From contig NC_083646.1 in NCBI RefSeq assembly GCF_963576545.1, forward strand, positions 10,312,991 through 10,376,990: a stretch of DNA of 64,000 nt, given 5' to 3'. Position numbers and translations under genes: made by a program. Of this stretch, positions 12,033-30,740 are shown piece by piece. The stretch comes from Limanda limanda (Eukaryota; Chordata; Actinopteri; Pleuronectiformes; Pleuronectidae). The notes below the pieces were generated by a model. The model was not told the origin of the DNA, ran no database searches, and saw only the letters and a list, made by a program, of their open reading frames with translations. Position 1 is the first letter of the stretch. Each line of letters opens with the position of its first letter.

Positions 12033-15000
12033 TCTCTGTATATCAGGGAAAAGTGTGTGGGTTTCTGGAACAGATTCACCTACACTGCCGAGGTACACGA
12101 GAGGAAACGATCCAATAAAACTGCAGGAAATCTTCACTGTGGGACCAACAAGTGCAAACACACGCTCAGATAAAGCTGTTGTACAGTCGGTGACAGCATG
12201 CGCCCACATAACAGCTTTTATAAAGGTGATAAAACGGAGCATTGCTGATATTATACGACACCATTAACACCACACACTATTCACATGTGCACAATCAGCT
12301 AAATGCACCTGACTATTAACTGCAGCTCTGACCCAGAGCCGTGCTTTCATAGCCCTCTAGTGACCACACATGTGTACCTGCCAGATGAGATGTACAGCAG
12401 AAGTTTAATTCACTTTAATGGGGACTGAAAGTCAGCTGGGAGACGGTATTTAATTTGATTTCTCCAAACACACTTGTACCTTGACTTCTCTCTCACCCTA
12501 CCTCACCTGTATGTGTGTCTGCCAAGTGTGTGTGTGTGTGTGTGTGTGATGTTGAGGCCCAGGGGAGCACATAAACCCAGACTAATGAATTGTTCTGCTC
12601 TGCCTATGCTCCGGTTCTCATATGAAACCAATTCATTACCGCCTGACCTCACCCACATGTTAGCCGGGGTCACGCAGGGGAGCACGCACGGGGCCAAACA
12701 CGAGATGGGGGGTTGCGAAAGGTGAAAGAGTGCAAGAGTCCCCACAACAACCTGATTGCGTCACCAGAAAGCTTTCCAAGAAGAAGAGGGAGGAATAAAA
12801 AGAAAAGAGTGAATTCAAACCACATGGGCACAACAGCAGAGTTTAATTAACAGTTTAGAAATTTACGGTGTCACGCACCAGTAAATCTGGGGTCTTTGTC
12901 TGGGGGTAATTATTGCCAAACGTGTTTGTGGGCCACAACATAGTTGGAGCTTTAGCAAGGGGAAATAAAGCAGCCGTTTTGGAAACAGTTCGTGATGATT
13001 CCTCTCTTCCCTCCTCAGAGTTTATCTAGTCAGCAAATAGCTTCTCCAAGTATCGCGCAAGTTGGCACTGAATCCAAATTATGCAAAACGGGGGGAATTC
13101 CACCCACTTCCATACCGTAAATAATGATTATAGCTGTCCTCAGCGGTGATTATCGTCAGACTGTCTCAGCTCCCTCATGAAGTTTGCCCAGTGGGTCACA
13201 ATAAACATAATGAGATAATACTGTGGCAGCAGCCTGACAGGAGGGTTGGAAAGGCGTCGAGAGTTGTGAATAATTGTGACAAACAAAGTACAGCCATCCC
13301 ACAATAACACTGACATAAAGCATTCAAATTGGACGTAAATCTCAGTGATATGTTTCACATTTTTACCAGATGACTATGGAAACACGTTTATTAGAAGCTG
13401 GGAGAGGTGATAATTTATTCCACATGTTTCACAGTTAATAAAAGCAGCGGCGCAGTGGACAAACCTCTGAGTCACGTTTAAGCCATTTTCTTTGTCCTGA
13501 TCATATCCTGCTTTTTTTTTTTAAATAGTTATGTAAGACACACGGTGGAATGAAACTGACAATTAGAAGTGTTTTGATAAACAAATACTGTTGTTATAGA
13601 TGCAGAATCACAACATTTCCCTGTGCAGAAGCGTTTCAAGGTCTCTTTAGAGGACAAATCACATTCAGTGCATACAAAATATTATATATAAGAAAGATAA
13701 AAAATATTTCTTAGATTGAAATATGTGAGTCTTTAAATGTTTTCTTTCATCCTGATTGACATTGTAGCTCTTTCATATTGATTAATTAATTTTCCGCTTC
13801 TCCTACACAGGTTGGAGTCTATCCCATAATCTCTTCGCTATAACAGAGATAATGATAGTGTGGCCATGTGTAGAAATATTTAGAACAGCATTACTATATA
13901 AATTATATCTAAACATCTACTTGACATTCAGGCTGTACAGCAAGTGCAGTAATTAGTTTGACAAAGCTCATCCACTTCACAAACCTCCCTTCATGTCTTA
14001 GTCAAATGAATTCAAGGAAAAGTACAGAACCCCAAATTGAAACCGGGATTATTTGCATTCGAAATTAATTAAAGTTACTTGAGGCATTGTGTGTGCTTGA
14101 CTTTTTTTCTACAGTAAAATAAGTTGCAGTCAGCTTGACCTTGAAAGAACAGACTTTCCCTGACAATAAAAAAGATATAATTAAACACAATAAGAGCCCA
14201 CTTGCAAACACAAAGATGGTTCTCGATGATTATTTTCTTTTATTGCAGAAAGCAGTCCAGTTCATCATCAGGTATGGTGGGAATGAAATGAGGAATGCAG
14301 CAAGTAGCCTGAACACACCTCAAGCCTTCACAGCATATTCTCCAGATACAGTCACTTTTTAATATTTCAAAACAAAAGGAACTCCACATCAACACGGCCA
14401 AACATCTGTCGTGTTTATAACATTTTGGTAGTGTTGAGTATCTGATTTAACATTGTACCAATGGTAGAAACGATTGCATGTGGCTGCAGTGTGATGTATT
14501 ACATAGTAACACAGCACTGTGCTATAGACTTCCCATGTGAATGAGGTACGACAGCAGCACACATTAATATTAATATTACAGCACTCAGGATTGTAGCAGG
14601 GGCATCGCAGATCACAGAGAGATAAGAGAGAGAGACTGGTCCAACTTGTCTTTAGAGATGTTTGGATACCAGCATCAGAAATGCTTCCGATACTGCTGAA
14701 AACATACAGTTGGGCAATGGCGACAAAATACACACAATCTATGTAAAGATCCGATAACAGAAATCCCTTCTTCTTCGTTGCTGCTCTACTTGTTTTTTTC
14801 TAAAGAGAAAGATAGATTAAAAAATATGAGAAACATTTGCAGGTGTTGCAACAGCATTACAGGACCAGAGCTTCAATCTGACCCTTGTCTTGGTTACATT
14901 TTCACTAAACAACTTCAAAAAGATGGAGTGTGTAATGTTATTTATAAAGATAAATTGAAGCTGTAGAGTCTCTCTCTCTGTTGTTAAAGCAACTGTCCAA

Positions 15001-16284
15001 CATGTTGGTAAATGCACTTCACTGCCGAGATTTAGAAGAGAATATTGATACTACTCTCGTGTCTGTATGGAGAATATTCAGCCACAGCTTGCAGTGCCTC
15101 TAACGCTCAGTCATGTGAAGTTAATACCTGGATGCCTGGATCCAAGAAACAGTTTCGCCCATAAATGCTGAGCTTAACTAACTGTCTCCTGTCTCTTTCC
15201 TCACATTTGCCGTACAGACACGAGAATGAGATCAATGTTCTCATCTAACTTGGCAAGGAAGCCAATAAACAGATACCCCAAAATGTTAAACTATCCCTTT
15301 AACAAATGCTCTATCAGTTCCACTGTGCTGCCGTTAGCTATTAAACACGTAGAATGGTTGCAGCCAAATCCTGCACTAAATACTGCAAACCTCTGTAAGC
15401 ATCTATAGATAATATTTGTAGTAGTTAAAACACTACAGGTTAAATTCCTGAAACGGCCTCGTCCAGCAACGCAACACTCCTTCCCCTCCCCGCATCCAAG
15501 AAATGTATTGAAATGACCTGTGTATTGTGTAGAATCACACCAAATAAAATATCAATTTCAGATACGGAATAATCTAAATCAAAACCAAGGTAATTAAACA
15601 AAAAATTAATAAATGAACGTCTAACTGAGCCGTAATACTGCAAACTGAAAAAAATGTAAGTAGAATTGTTTTTATCTCCCGGGATCCACCCTTTAACCGA
15701 AGTTGAGACATAGCATGCTCAATAAAGATGATTTAGAGTCGTGGTCTTAAATCTCAAGCTGCTGTGAGAGCCAAACGGCTGCTCCAGTCGATGACATCAT
15801 GTTAACAGTGCCTCGGATTCATTTTCTTCCTTTTTTTTAATTCTCTCTTGAATTTTGGCATCTCAGCTGTGAGGTCACTTATCAATAAAAAGGTTGAAAA
15901 TTGGTTGGTTGATTATTTCAGACTGAGGGAAGTTACTTGTTCATTTGTCTTATCAGAAGTCCATGCAAAAAGAAAAAAGAAGATATAATCAAACCAAACC
16001 AAACTCAATCATTGAAGCAACATTTATGAACAAGCTTCATCTATGAACAAGCAGAGCATGGGCACAACATGGAATACATGAATATGCTCTGTTTACTACA
16101 GGGAGGAGACAGAGGGAGTTCATTAGAATCGATCATGTTAATGTACAGAGAAGGTAATGGAGTGGATGCGCAAGAAAAAATGAGAAGGAATGCAGCTTTT
16201 GAAAAAAGAAGGAATGAGAAATTTACTGGGGTTGCCGGGGAAAAGTCAGGAACTCATTTCTTCTGCTCATCTTTCCTTTCGGTA
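10740..16284. other. Intergenic, AT-rich; no gene seen, includes the gnl1 3' flank
   Basis: I find no exon with conserved coding content. It holds a degenerate repeat at about 11196-11410 ('gagcttggcggaggtatacg' near its end), GT runs at 11991-12031 and 12527-12548, and otherwise unique AT-rich DNA. The right end must include the gnl1 3' UTR. No canonical AATAAA on the minus strand stands out close to the gnl1 stop. Confidence 0.55.
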
Positions 16285-19200
16285 TCACTCACACTCATTT
16301 TCTCGAAGGACGTTGTACATGTTGACAGTGAAGCCAGATGGCTTTTCTTCCTTCGGTTTTGGTTGTCCAATCCCCTCATCTTCATCATCCCCATCCTCAT
16401 CATCGTCTGCATCCCTGTCTCTCTCTTCCTCTGGCTCGCTGCTGGACTCTCCATCCTCCTCATCTTCCCTGTCTCCACCACCTTCCTCCTGGGTCATCCT
16501 TCCCAGTAGAGCCATTATTTCCGGTAGGTCTGGGTGATTTTCCCAATGCTCTGTAGACCATAAATAATCATCATAATAAATCAATTCTACCCACATACTG
16601 TTTCAACTTTGCAACTACACTTGAAGCTGAAACCATGAGTCATGGGAGAGCATCCTTTACCTTTCAGGCAGCTGTAGCCAGGTGGCCTGAGGCAAAGGCA
16701 CAATCTGCCGTCAACTGCCAACCGCAGGAGACTATTGGCTGCACGATAGACGTCGTGGCGAGCTGCTTTAGCAGTCTTGTATCCTCTCCTCTCCGCCCAA
16801 GCTAAAGAACGCAAAAAGTGATGGAAGAGACAAGTCTTGGTGACAGTTTTACACATGGGGGACATTCTACCAACAAGTATTATCTGTGTTACCAAACCAT
16901 AATATGGCTTATTCCTGTGTGCGATGGAGAAATGCATCCAAATGAGTTTACATTCAAATGAACATGGGAACTTAAGCTTATTTTAAGATAATTTCACATA
17001 AACTGCCATTAACACAAAATCTGGGGCAGAAAAGATTTTTTAATGAGACCAAAAAAGATAGAATGACAAAAGTCTCTTCACTGTCTCAAAGAGGGGATTT
17101 TCTATTTGGTGTGTATGGTAAAGGTGTTGATATTTTAGAGTAAATAATGGGCCATACCTTCGGGGCTGGTAAGAAGTGGTGGCACAAACTTTTACAACCT
17201 CTCACAACATTAGATGTTTAGTGTGTCAGTGAATCATCTTACCTTCACACACATCCCAAGCAGTCCATCTCAGCCCCTCTGATCCCTGGTCTCCCAGATG
17301 GGGTTTATTATCCAGCAAGCTGGGATGCTTGAGCTTCAGAACAGAGAGGAAGGGCGTCCTCTCACACAGATAACCCACTGAGCTGTAGGGCTCCTGCAGC
17401 TGAGACACAGGGTAGATGCCTGCCAGAATCTATTGAAGCATAAAACAAAAGCAGAGATCAAAACACAAAAACAAGATCTATAAAGAAAAGGCTCAATGAG
17501 GAAATTCAAACAAAGATCTAAAATCATTTTTGAACAGGGCAAGGTTGTATCCAAAAACAGAAAAGATTGAAAAGTTGAGGAGTCTTTGCACAAAACAAGC
17601 CTGGTATAAGGTGGTGGTGGGGGGGCATTGTGTGAATGCTCTGTTCAACACAATTACGTTTCCACTGAGCCTAGACAGGTGAGTATACTCAGAGTCACAT
17701 CTGCTTTCTAGAACACAGAGCTTCGTACCTGTAACTGTTTGTTGACACGCGAGGGAAAGACCAGTCCGGGGCAGTCGCACAACTTCACTGTCGGGGTGAG
17801 GTAGTACGTCTGGAAGTATTTGGTGTGGCCTGGTGTTCGAGACACACTCACCACCTTCCTCCCCACCAGGGTGTTTATTACAGACGACTTACCTACATTT
17901 GGAAAGCCTAGAAAAAAACAGGATGAGTTTATGTTTAATATCAAATAATGGTCTTGAGCTCAGTTTGCTAATGCAAATTTAAATCTAAAAGGTTAAGAAC
18001 AGTGCAGACAACCTGGATTGTATTACATGCTTTACATCTTTTGTCTGGCTGTAATTATCTGGTGTTTCTACCAAACGACATTGGAGAAATCCCACTTAAC
18101 GTCTACATATTCGTCTTTCTTCACGAGAAACTTTCTTTGGATTTGTTTGAATAATTTCCTCGGTCAACCTGGTTAAACGGTTCAATTAACACAGGGATGT
18201 ATCATACCTATACAACCCAATGTGAGGACGCCATCTTTGTAGAGCTCTTGTGATGGGCTGCTCATCTCCATAGCGCTGTCACTTTGATGCTCCACCAGCA
18301 CAGACTCAGCTCCCTCATCCGATTGGTCCCCATTCGGTCTCTCAGAAACAGCATCTCTCTTAATCTTCTTATCCCAGCTGGAAAGGTCAACTGTGACGAA
18401 ATGTGGACAAGTTAATGCCTGCGCTGTTATAAACTCTTTATGATAAGTATGCAAGATGAAGAGCACATGCTCACCTCTGCCTGCTGTGATCTCCTGACAG
18501 GCTTTCAGGATATCTGTAGGTCCTCCACCATGCCTCCAGTCAGCCTTCGTTCTCACCCTCCTCTTCTGGAGGACTATAAACCAGCAGAGAGAAGGAATAG
18601 ATTGGTATTCTTAATGTCTGTCTGATGTTGTATTTTTTTGGGCTAAACTACAATCCAGCCTTTTCCCTTCCCTGTATTCTCCCTCTCCTCACCTGTGTTG
18701 TAGGGCTGCCCAGGGTGGGAGGTGAAGCAAACTATTTGCAGGTGGGGGAACTGAGAGGTCATGTAGTGTTTCCAGGCGATCACCAGTGGAGGAGGACAGA
18801 GGTCGGCTTTGTTCAACACCAGCATCACCTGCTTCTGCAGCTCTCCTGTGATGTAGTGGTACACGGCTGGAGGGAACTGCAGCACCTAGGAGGTTCACAT
18901 GAGGACACACCTCGTTAAAATTGTAATCATGAGCCATGCGACAAATAAACCACTTCATCATGTCATTATTAATAGGCTCAAGATGAGCTTTGCCGTTTTT
19001 AACTTAGTAATGAAACTGGAAACTGGAACTAAATTCACGCCACATTAAGTACAACGGGAATAAAACTTAGAAATAGAGTGACAGAAGCACAGGTCTTGTG
19101 ATTAACACACACAAACACACACGCACACACACACACACACACACTGAACCGAGTAGACTGTCAAACCATTTTCCTCACTTCATTAACAAGATCCCGACAA

Positions 19201-22200
19201 TAAATGTATACAGTATATAGAAGTTTATAGAATAAACAGTCCTTGATTAACAGTCTATAACATATGAGACGCTGCTGCATTGAACTGCTGATTGAATGGC
19301 CTAATTTTTCCAAAACACTTTAATTTGTCATTAAACAATACGGGCCAAGTTTTGGTGTGTCACCAAACCCAACTTCTTATTTACAATATGAATCTATTAA
19401 TTCATATCTAACAACATTTTCATGTGCATTAATAAGAGGAGGGATAATATTCTCCTTTGCTTTAGATTATTTTCCTGTCTTACATCTTTGGTCAAATGTG
19501 TTATTACTTTTAGATCTACCCAGGGTACAAGATTATATATATGTCCTCTCAGCACAAAAATGAGCATCTAAAAATGTTAACAACTATTTTAGTACCTACA
19601 AAAAACATGTAAATAAAATTATAAATAATAAACACATCAGGTTTGGAGATGGATCTTGACTGTGTCTCCATCTAGTGGCCTGATCCATTATGAAGGCTTA
19701 TGGTAAAACGATCACCTACCGGGTGCCTGATGTCCACAATGAGCAGAATAACATCAGACATCTCCAACACTCTCCATAACTGCCTCCATGTCTGAAACAA
19801 AGAAAAGGGAGAAGGAAGTAGGGTCAGGTTTAGTATTGCTATAAAACAAATTTAAGCTCATGAATTTACAAATATCTGTTGTGCTTATCAGCATCACATT
19901 TTATTATGAAAGAATTGTCAAAGAAAAAACTTCTTTAAGTTGATATTTATTATTAAATTTAAAGTATTCTCAATGTTGATGATAGAAAATCAAGTGTAGG
20001 CCCTTAAGACAAAACAACCTGTTCAAATAAGCAGTGTATTCATAAGTGTTCTACATCATATCATGTTGATCCCCGCACCACTTAAATACCCATCGTCTCG
20101 AGAATAATCAGTCACTTATTACATCACCAACTGATACAGCCCTGCGTCTGCTGTGATGTGCTGCCTGAGCTCAGCCCACACACAATTAAATGATCAGCAT
20201 GGTTTTCTTTAGTTTTGAAAAACAATGTTATCATTTCACAGCCTGAGCAAGGGAACAGCATGGAGATAAGATTTGATGATACATTGTTCCCAGAGGAAAA
20301 CACTAGACAATATGCAGCTAAGTCATATAATTTTTACCATTCTCTACATGATGCAACCGGAATGAGACATTAAGTTTATTGTTCACCCTGGAGTTATACG
20401 CTATATAACATTTATATCCTTCAAATTAAAGTAGCAAAGTGAGTCTGCAGGCTCATTCAGTTTTTAATTCAATAATTTAGTTACCAGGCATCTCTTTTTA
20501 AACTTCTCTCCACCAAAATAAAGACAGAGGGGATAAAAAAAATTGAAGCAGGTACACTGAAGAAATTACGAATTTAACTGATCCTGGTTCACCAGAAAAT
20601 TGGTAAGGTCTGATCTATATTTTATTCCTTGTCATTTAATGCAAAGGATGGAGTTGTGTAGTTAGTGCCACATTTCCTAAATTAAATGTATAAGTTATCA
20701 CCTTTGTCCGTATAATGTTAGGTCCCTGAGACAATGTTGGAGCTTGAAAAACCAAAAAATGGTGGTAGTCCTACAACTGTTTCCCCAGTCTAGTACTTTA
20801 ATAATCAAAATGTCCTTAAGAGGGCATCCTGTTTGGTAAGTTACTTACCTCGAGATTGTGCTCAAAGTGGCTGAGGGAGCCAAGTGGGTTCCTGGAGTGA
20901 AGATCTTCAAGATATTCCCTGTAAGACTTCTCCTCTTTCCTCAGCAGGTTCTCTCGTGTCATTTCATAATTCCAGGGCGGCCGTCGTGGGAAACCAAGAC
21001 CTAGCAGTGGATAATCAAGTTTCAGTGTGTCAAGCCGTGACCCACACTCCATTCATCTACTCCACTCATCTGCTTGAGTCTTGTCATGTGGAAAGCATTT
21101 GAAAAACAGCAAGACCTTTATCTGAGGGATAGATGTCATCGATGTTGATTTCAAGTTCTTTGTCTGAGACTGGCGTCAAGAAGTTCTCCATGGCCACCTT
21201 CTTTCTCTTTTCCACCTCCTCTTTACTTTCCCTCTCAAAGTGCAGTCGGAACCTGAAGAGAAAAGTAAGAAGGGGGTATTAACACTTTGTTAGACTATGG
21301 GTCACAGATCATAAAAGGCAATAATATGATACCAATTTCAAATGTGTGGATTGCTGCAAGCCATGCAAGTCTTTTAGGTTTATATTTAAAAATGATATAA
21401 CGATAGAAACAGATGAAAGTGAATCAACGTGAGTATTAGTAATGGTACTGACAACTCACCTGTTGGGGTCATATCTACCTTCTCTGCTGGAAGGCTGCTG
21501 GTTCATTCTTCTAACATCAGTGGTCTCACTGTCTGAGGTATCCGACTGTCGCTCTCCTCCTCGTTCCACGCTGGCATGACGGCTGCTCGGCCCAGAACCT
21601 GTGTCACCTGGAAGTGAGGGGCAAATACCAGGAAACACAGTCAAACACAGGCATACAGCACACATCGATTCCAAAAGATACGTCGACATTTGACCTTGTT
21701 GCCTTTTACTCTGGAAAAACAATCAGGCATTTTCCCAGTTTTATTGTACAGGTGTGGGGCATGAACCAATGTAGAACCCATTGAAATGTAGTGTTGCTTT
21801 AAACAGGGGGCAGATTCTGGATCATTTATTTACTGTCTTTAACATTTCAATACAGGGGTTTGTTTGTTGTGTTTTGCCTATAAGAGAATCGTTCATGGAT
21901 CTTGAAAAGGCAAGTTTAAGGGACAGATATTTATGAGTGTGTGTGTGTTTTGGTGCAGATCCAAATAAAAATCTGGATTTAGTGATTTTAAACGTGTTTT
22001 AAAGGGTGTTTGGAGGATGAATGTGCTCTACTGTGTCCAAATCTAGTCTAGGTTCAAATCAAATTTGATATAATCTTACATAATTGAAGTCTTTAATAAA
22101 AATTTCTGTTGAGAAAAACAATTGACTGCTTGTTTGAGTTTTAACAACTGCATACCAAATGGATCACTGTGGAAGTATAACTGGACTCATTAACGAAATG

Positions 22201-22911
22201 CTGAGATGTGAACTCTAAGTAGCATTAAGTCTGAAGTTTAAGAACTAGGAAATTATATTTCAAAGATATCAAAGGTTTTTTTAAATGAAATGTATAAATT
22301 GAGGGCACATTTATTTGTATAGCAGCTTTCATGGGCTTCATAGCACAAAGCAAGGGAAAGGTTAATAACAACATTCAGATGTTAAACTCAATTAAAGCAC
22401 TTTAACACATATCCAGCTCCTGTAAATCTCTGAATCAACATATGATCTCCATTAAGTGGTTTAAGAGAAGACAATAACCTGAGGGTGACAGTTCACTCAC
22501 TCAGTGCTGTCTCTCTGTCTACTGTCTTGTTTTGTATTGTTAGCTAACAACGATCATTCGAACGCTTCAGTGTCATCAACTCAGCGCAGGTTCCAGTGGT
22601 GTCATGCGGCTTGTTTTCACCGCTAGCTAACACTGAACCTGCAGCGGAGGTTTATGTGTTAAAACTTTCTTGTGCTTCGGCTGAACGTCAGTTAAATCAC
22701 GAATCAGTCCCGCAGACACACAAACACATACACACACACAATTAGCCGGGAGAAGCACGTTTGCAGTTAGCCGTGCTCCGCGGACCGTTAGCTCAGTGCT
22801 AACGCTAGCAGGGTGAAGCTAGCAGCAGATGTAGTTACCTCTCTTCCTCTCCCGCTTCCCTTGCAGCTGTTTCTTCTTCTGCTTGTTGCTAAATGGCTTT
22901 TTTCGGGGCAT
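16285..22911 (-). CDS. gnl1: GNL1, circularly permuted nucleolar-type GTPase (12 exons)
   Basis: GNL1/HSR1 belongs to the YlqF/YawG family of circularly permuted GTPases, whose members act mostly in ribosome biogenesis. Exons, from the start: 22911-22839, 21607-21460, 21252-21116, 21000-20849, 19791-19720, 18885-18693, 18573-18475, 18390-18208, 17907-17729, 17429-17243, 16801-16661, 16550-16285. They join in phase to 609 aa; human GNL1 is about 607. The start MPRKKPF with a lysine-rich stretch matches the family's basic nucleolar-targeting N-terminus. The permuted G motifs appear in order: G4 NKAD (219-222), then G1 GFPNVGKS (353-360), G2-type TPGHT (377-381) and G3 DCPG (397-400). The C-terminus (about 520-575) is highly acidic. 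The intron 3 donor (gtcttg at 21115) is weak. The next gene on this strand, znf384, lies 2.1 kb upstream. Confidence 0.97.
17908..21459 (-). other. gnl1 introns: no additional gene
   Basis: The larger introns (18886-19719, 19792-20848, 18209 side and others) hold AT-rich unique DNA and a short AC run at 19113-19142. No nested gene or RNA gene is visible. Confidence 0.6.
21750..22000. repeat. Dispersed repeat in gnl1 intron 1
   Basis: It contains 'ggtgtggggcatgaacc' and 'gtgcagatccaaataaaa' followed by 'atctggattt'. The second phrase recurs nearly unchanged at 23841-23882, and the first resembles 5411-5428. This shows a repeat family present several times in the window. There is no coding content. 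Confidence 0.6.
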
Positions 22912-23200
22912 ATTTGAAAACTATAAAACTACCTGTTTAATATACACGTATGATTCTCTTTTTAAACTGAGTGACGCTACCTACAGCTTCGCACTGACGT
23001 TATTTACATGGGTGAAGTTTCTCGACTCCTACACTTTCCAGTGACGCCATATCCACTGCAGAGAATGGTGGGCGACACCAAAGTGACGCTTGTCCGACCC
23101 CGCACTCATTCTGCTCATTCTGGCGTTGTTTAATCCGTCGTGTGTGTAAACAAGCTTTTATTAAGGATTAAAAAGCTTCACTGTGAGTATCACTACAAAC
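22912..23200 (-). promoter_or_regulatory. gnl1 promoter and 5' UTR region
   Basis: The sequence directly upstream of the gnl1 start codon has CpGs and motifs such as 'actgacgtta' (CRE-like) but no TATA box at a convincing spacing. Assignment as the promoter rests on position upstream of the first exon. The transcription start is not determined. Confidence 0.4.
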
Positions 23201-23739
23201 ATTTACTGTGCAAACGTCCTCTTTACCTAACAGTACCTCCCTCCCTACTCTTCAGTGGTACGGTCCACTTTTGTAAACACCTCACAAATTCGCACATTCC
23301 TGCAGAGCACACAGGCTGAAGAGCAGAAATACACCTGAGCATCAATACACGTTATCACGATCAACATGCATCACATACACAACATGATGTTCACCTCTCG
23401 GTTTAAAGTCAAATAGATCTCAAAGATCATCTTAGTTAGTTAGTGCTACTTTGCAATACCACCCACTCACCACAGTGACTCTTCTATGTGCAATCACCCT
23501 TGAATATTTAAACTCATATTTATCAATCAATCTATAGCACCTTTTTTAATCTACATGCGTTTTATCCTTGTCTTGTTTAAGATGCTATTCTTGTATTGTA
23601 TTTTTTTACTGCTCAGTTTTTAGATGCTGATGTTCTTTGCTGCTTACCGGTAACTCATGTTTTGGAATGACAATAAAACTAGAGCTTTGGGAAACTGTGA
23701 TTGTGATTTTTCTAATATTTCATTCATTGTCAGTTTGTT

Positions 23740-23885
23740 TGTAAGCAAATAATAACAGCTGGATTACCACAGAACTTGGTGGAAGGATGAGGTATGGGTC
23801 AGGGAAGAAGCCATTCAATCGTATGAGTCTTATCTTGTTGAGTGCAGATCCAAATAAAAAAATCTGGATCCAGTGAATTAAAATG
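23740..23885. repeat. Dispersed repeat, related to 21750-22000
   Basis: It shares 'gtgcagatccaaataaaa' and 'atctggatccagtgaatta' with the copy at 21952-21990. Its left part ('acttggtggaaggatgaggt') is a phrase common in fish interspersed repeats. Confidence 0.6.
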
Positions 23886-24687
23886 TTGGTTCATTGTTAT
23901 ATGCAGATTAGCAATGAACAGATGTGTCAGGAACAAAAGATAATTTGATGAGTCAGAACCAGGGTACAAACAACAGGACAGAAACAGTAAGAGATGTGGG
24001 TGTAAATGCATGACAGTAACAAATGTATACTGCAGCAAACTGGGACAGAAGAAAGAAAGTATGCTGATGAGAAAATTTCAGAGGGTTTATTGTATTAAAA
24101 GCAGAAAATCCCCATAAACTTCAGATGTGTCAGTATGTCTATAAAGAAGTATTATAAATGTTATTGTGGTAGTATAATAGCAAGTACACATGTTTGTAAC
24201 ATAACTTTTAGGACATACACACAAAGCAGTACAATAGGATAACATGAAACGTGAACTGGCGCATTGCTCCCCTGAATGTCATGTGAAGGCCTGCCAGTAG
24301 GTCTGAAAAGGTTCTATGGATTTAATCCCATAATCAATATTTATAAAATGGTAGTGTGTATATATACATACACTTGATTGATATTTTTCTTCCCTTAAAA
24401 AGAAATAACCTCTACATCCCTTTTTCAGGTCAAAATAATTCATAGGAGTCGTATATTTCTTAACAAAATAACAGTAACGACACCGAGTAAAAACTGTAAG
24501 GACTGTATGAAAGTATAAAAATTTACCTTCACAGTTAACTGCCAGTTTCATCAACAAAGAGACCATAAACTGCTATGGCCAAAGCTGTGTTTGTAGGGAA
24601 GAGCAGGAGGTGATAAAACAACAGAGGTACTGTTTCTTTGACTCCCTTCCTATTGTAAAACCATCACTGTGATGGACTGAATCATAC

Positions 24688-24693
24688 TTTATT
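24688..24693 (-). terminator. Candidate poly(A) signal for znf384
   Basis: AATAAA on the minus strand, about 310 nt past the znf384 stop. A second AATAAA at 24086-24091 is an alternative, so which one is used cannot be told from sequence. Confidence 0.4.
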
Positions 24694-24999
24694 GCAGCTT
24701 TTACATGCATTTTATACTAAGACAGGGCGGCTAAGCAAAAGGAAAACAAATCAAACAAGGCAGAAAGAAAATAAGAGACAAACTAAAAAAATAAATCAAA
24801 ATTATAGCCTCCCGTATTCTGTGTCCCCATTATAATGTGTCCTGTCTGCCTCAAACCATCTTTCAAGCACAGTCACATGACCACAAGATCTTGTTTCATC
24901 TTAGTATTGCTTTGATCCTTTGACTCGCCATCCTCCTTTTCTTGCATTTTTGAATCATTCTAATTTCCACATCTCACACACTCCCTCATTTCATCACCT

Positions 25000-30718
<5,719 letters not shown>

Positions 30719-30740
30719 TTCTGCAATAACACAAAAAGAG

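Larger units (their letters stand above)
23201..24999. other. gnl1-znf384 intergenic spacer with znf384 3' UTR
   Basis: No gene is seen between the gnl1 promoter and the znf384 stop. A dispersed repeat lies at about 23740-23885. Minus-strand AATAAA signals at 24688-24693 and 24086-24091 are candidates for the end of znf384, giving a 3' UTR of roughly 0.3 or 0.9 kb. Confidence 0.55.

Noticed and set aside
16069..16509. A 146-aa plus-strand open frame with hydrophobic stretches
   Set aside because: It is antisense to the acidic last exon of gnl1, whose coding strand is clearly minus.
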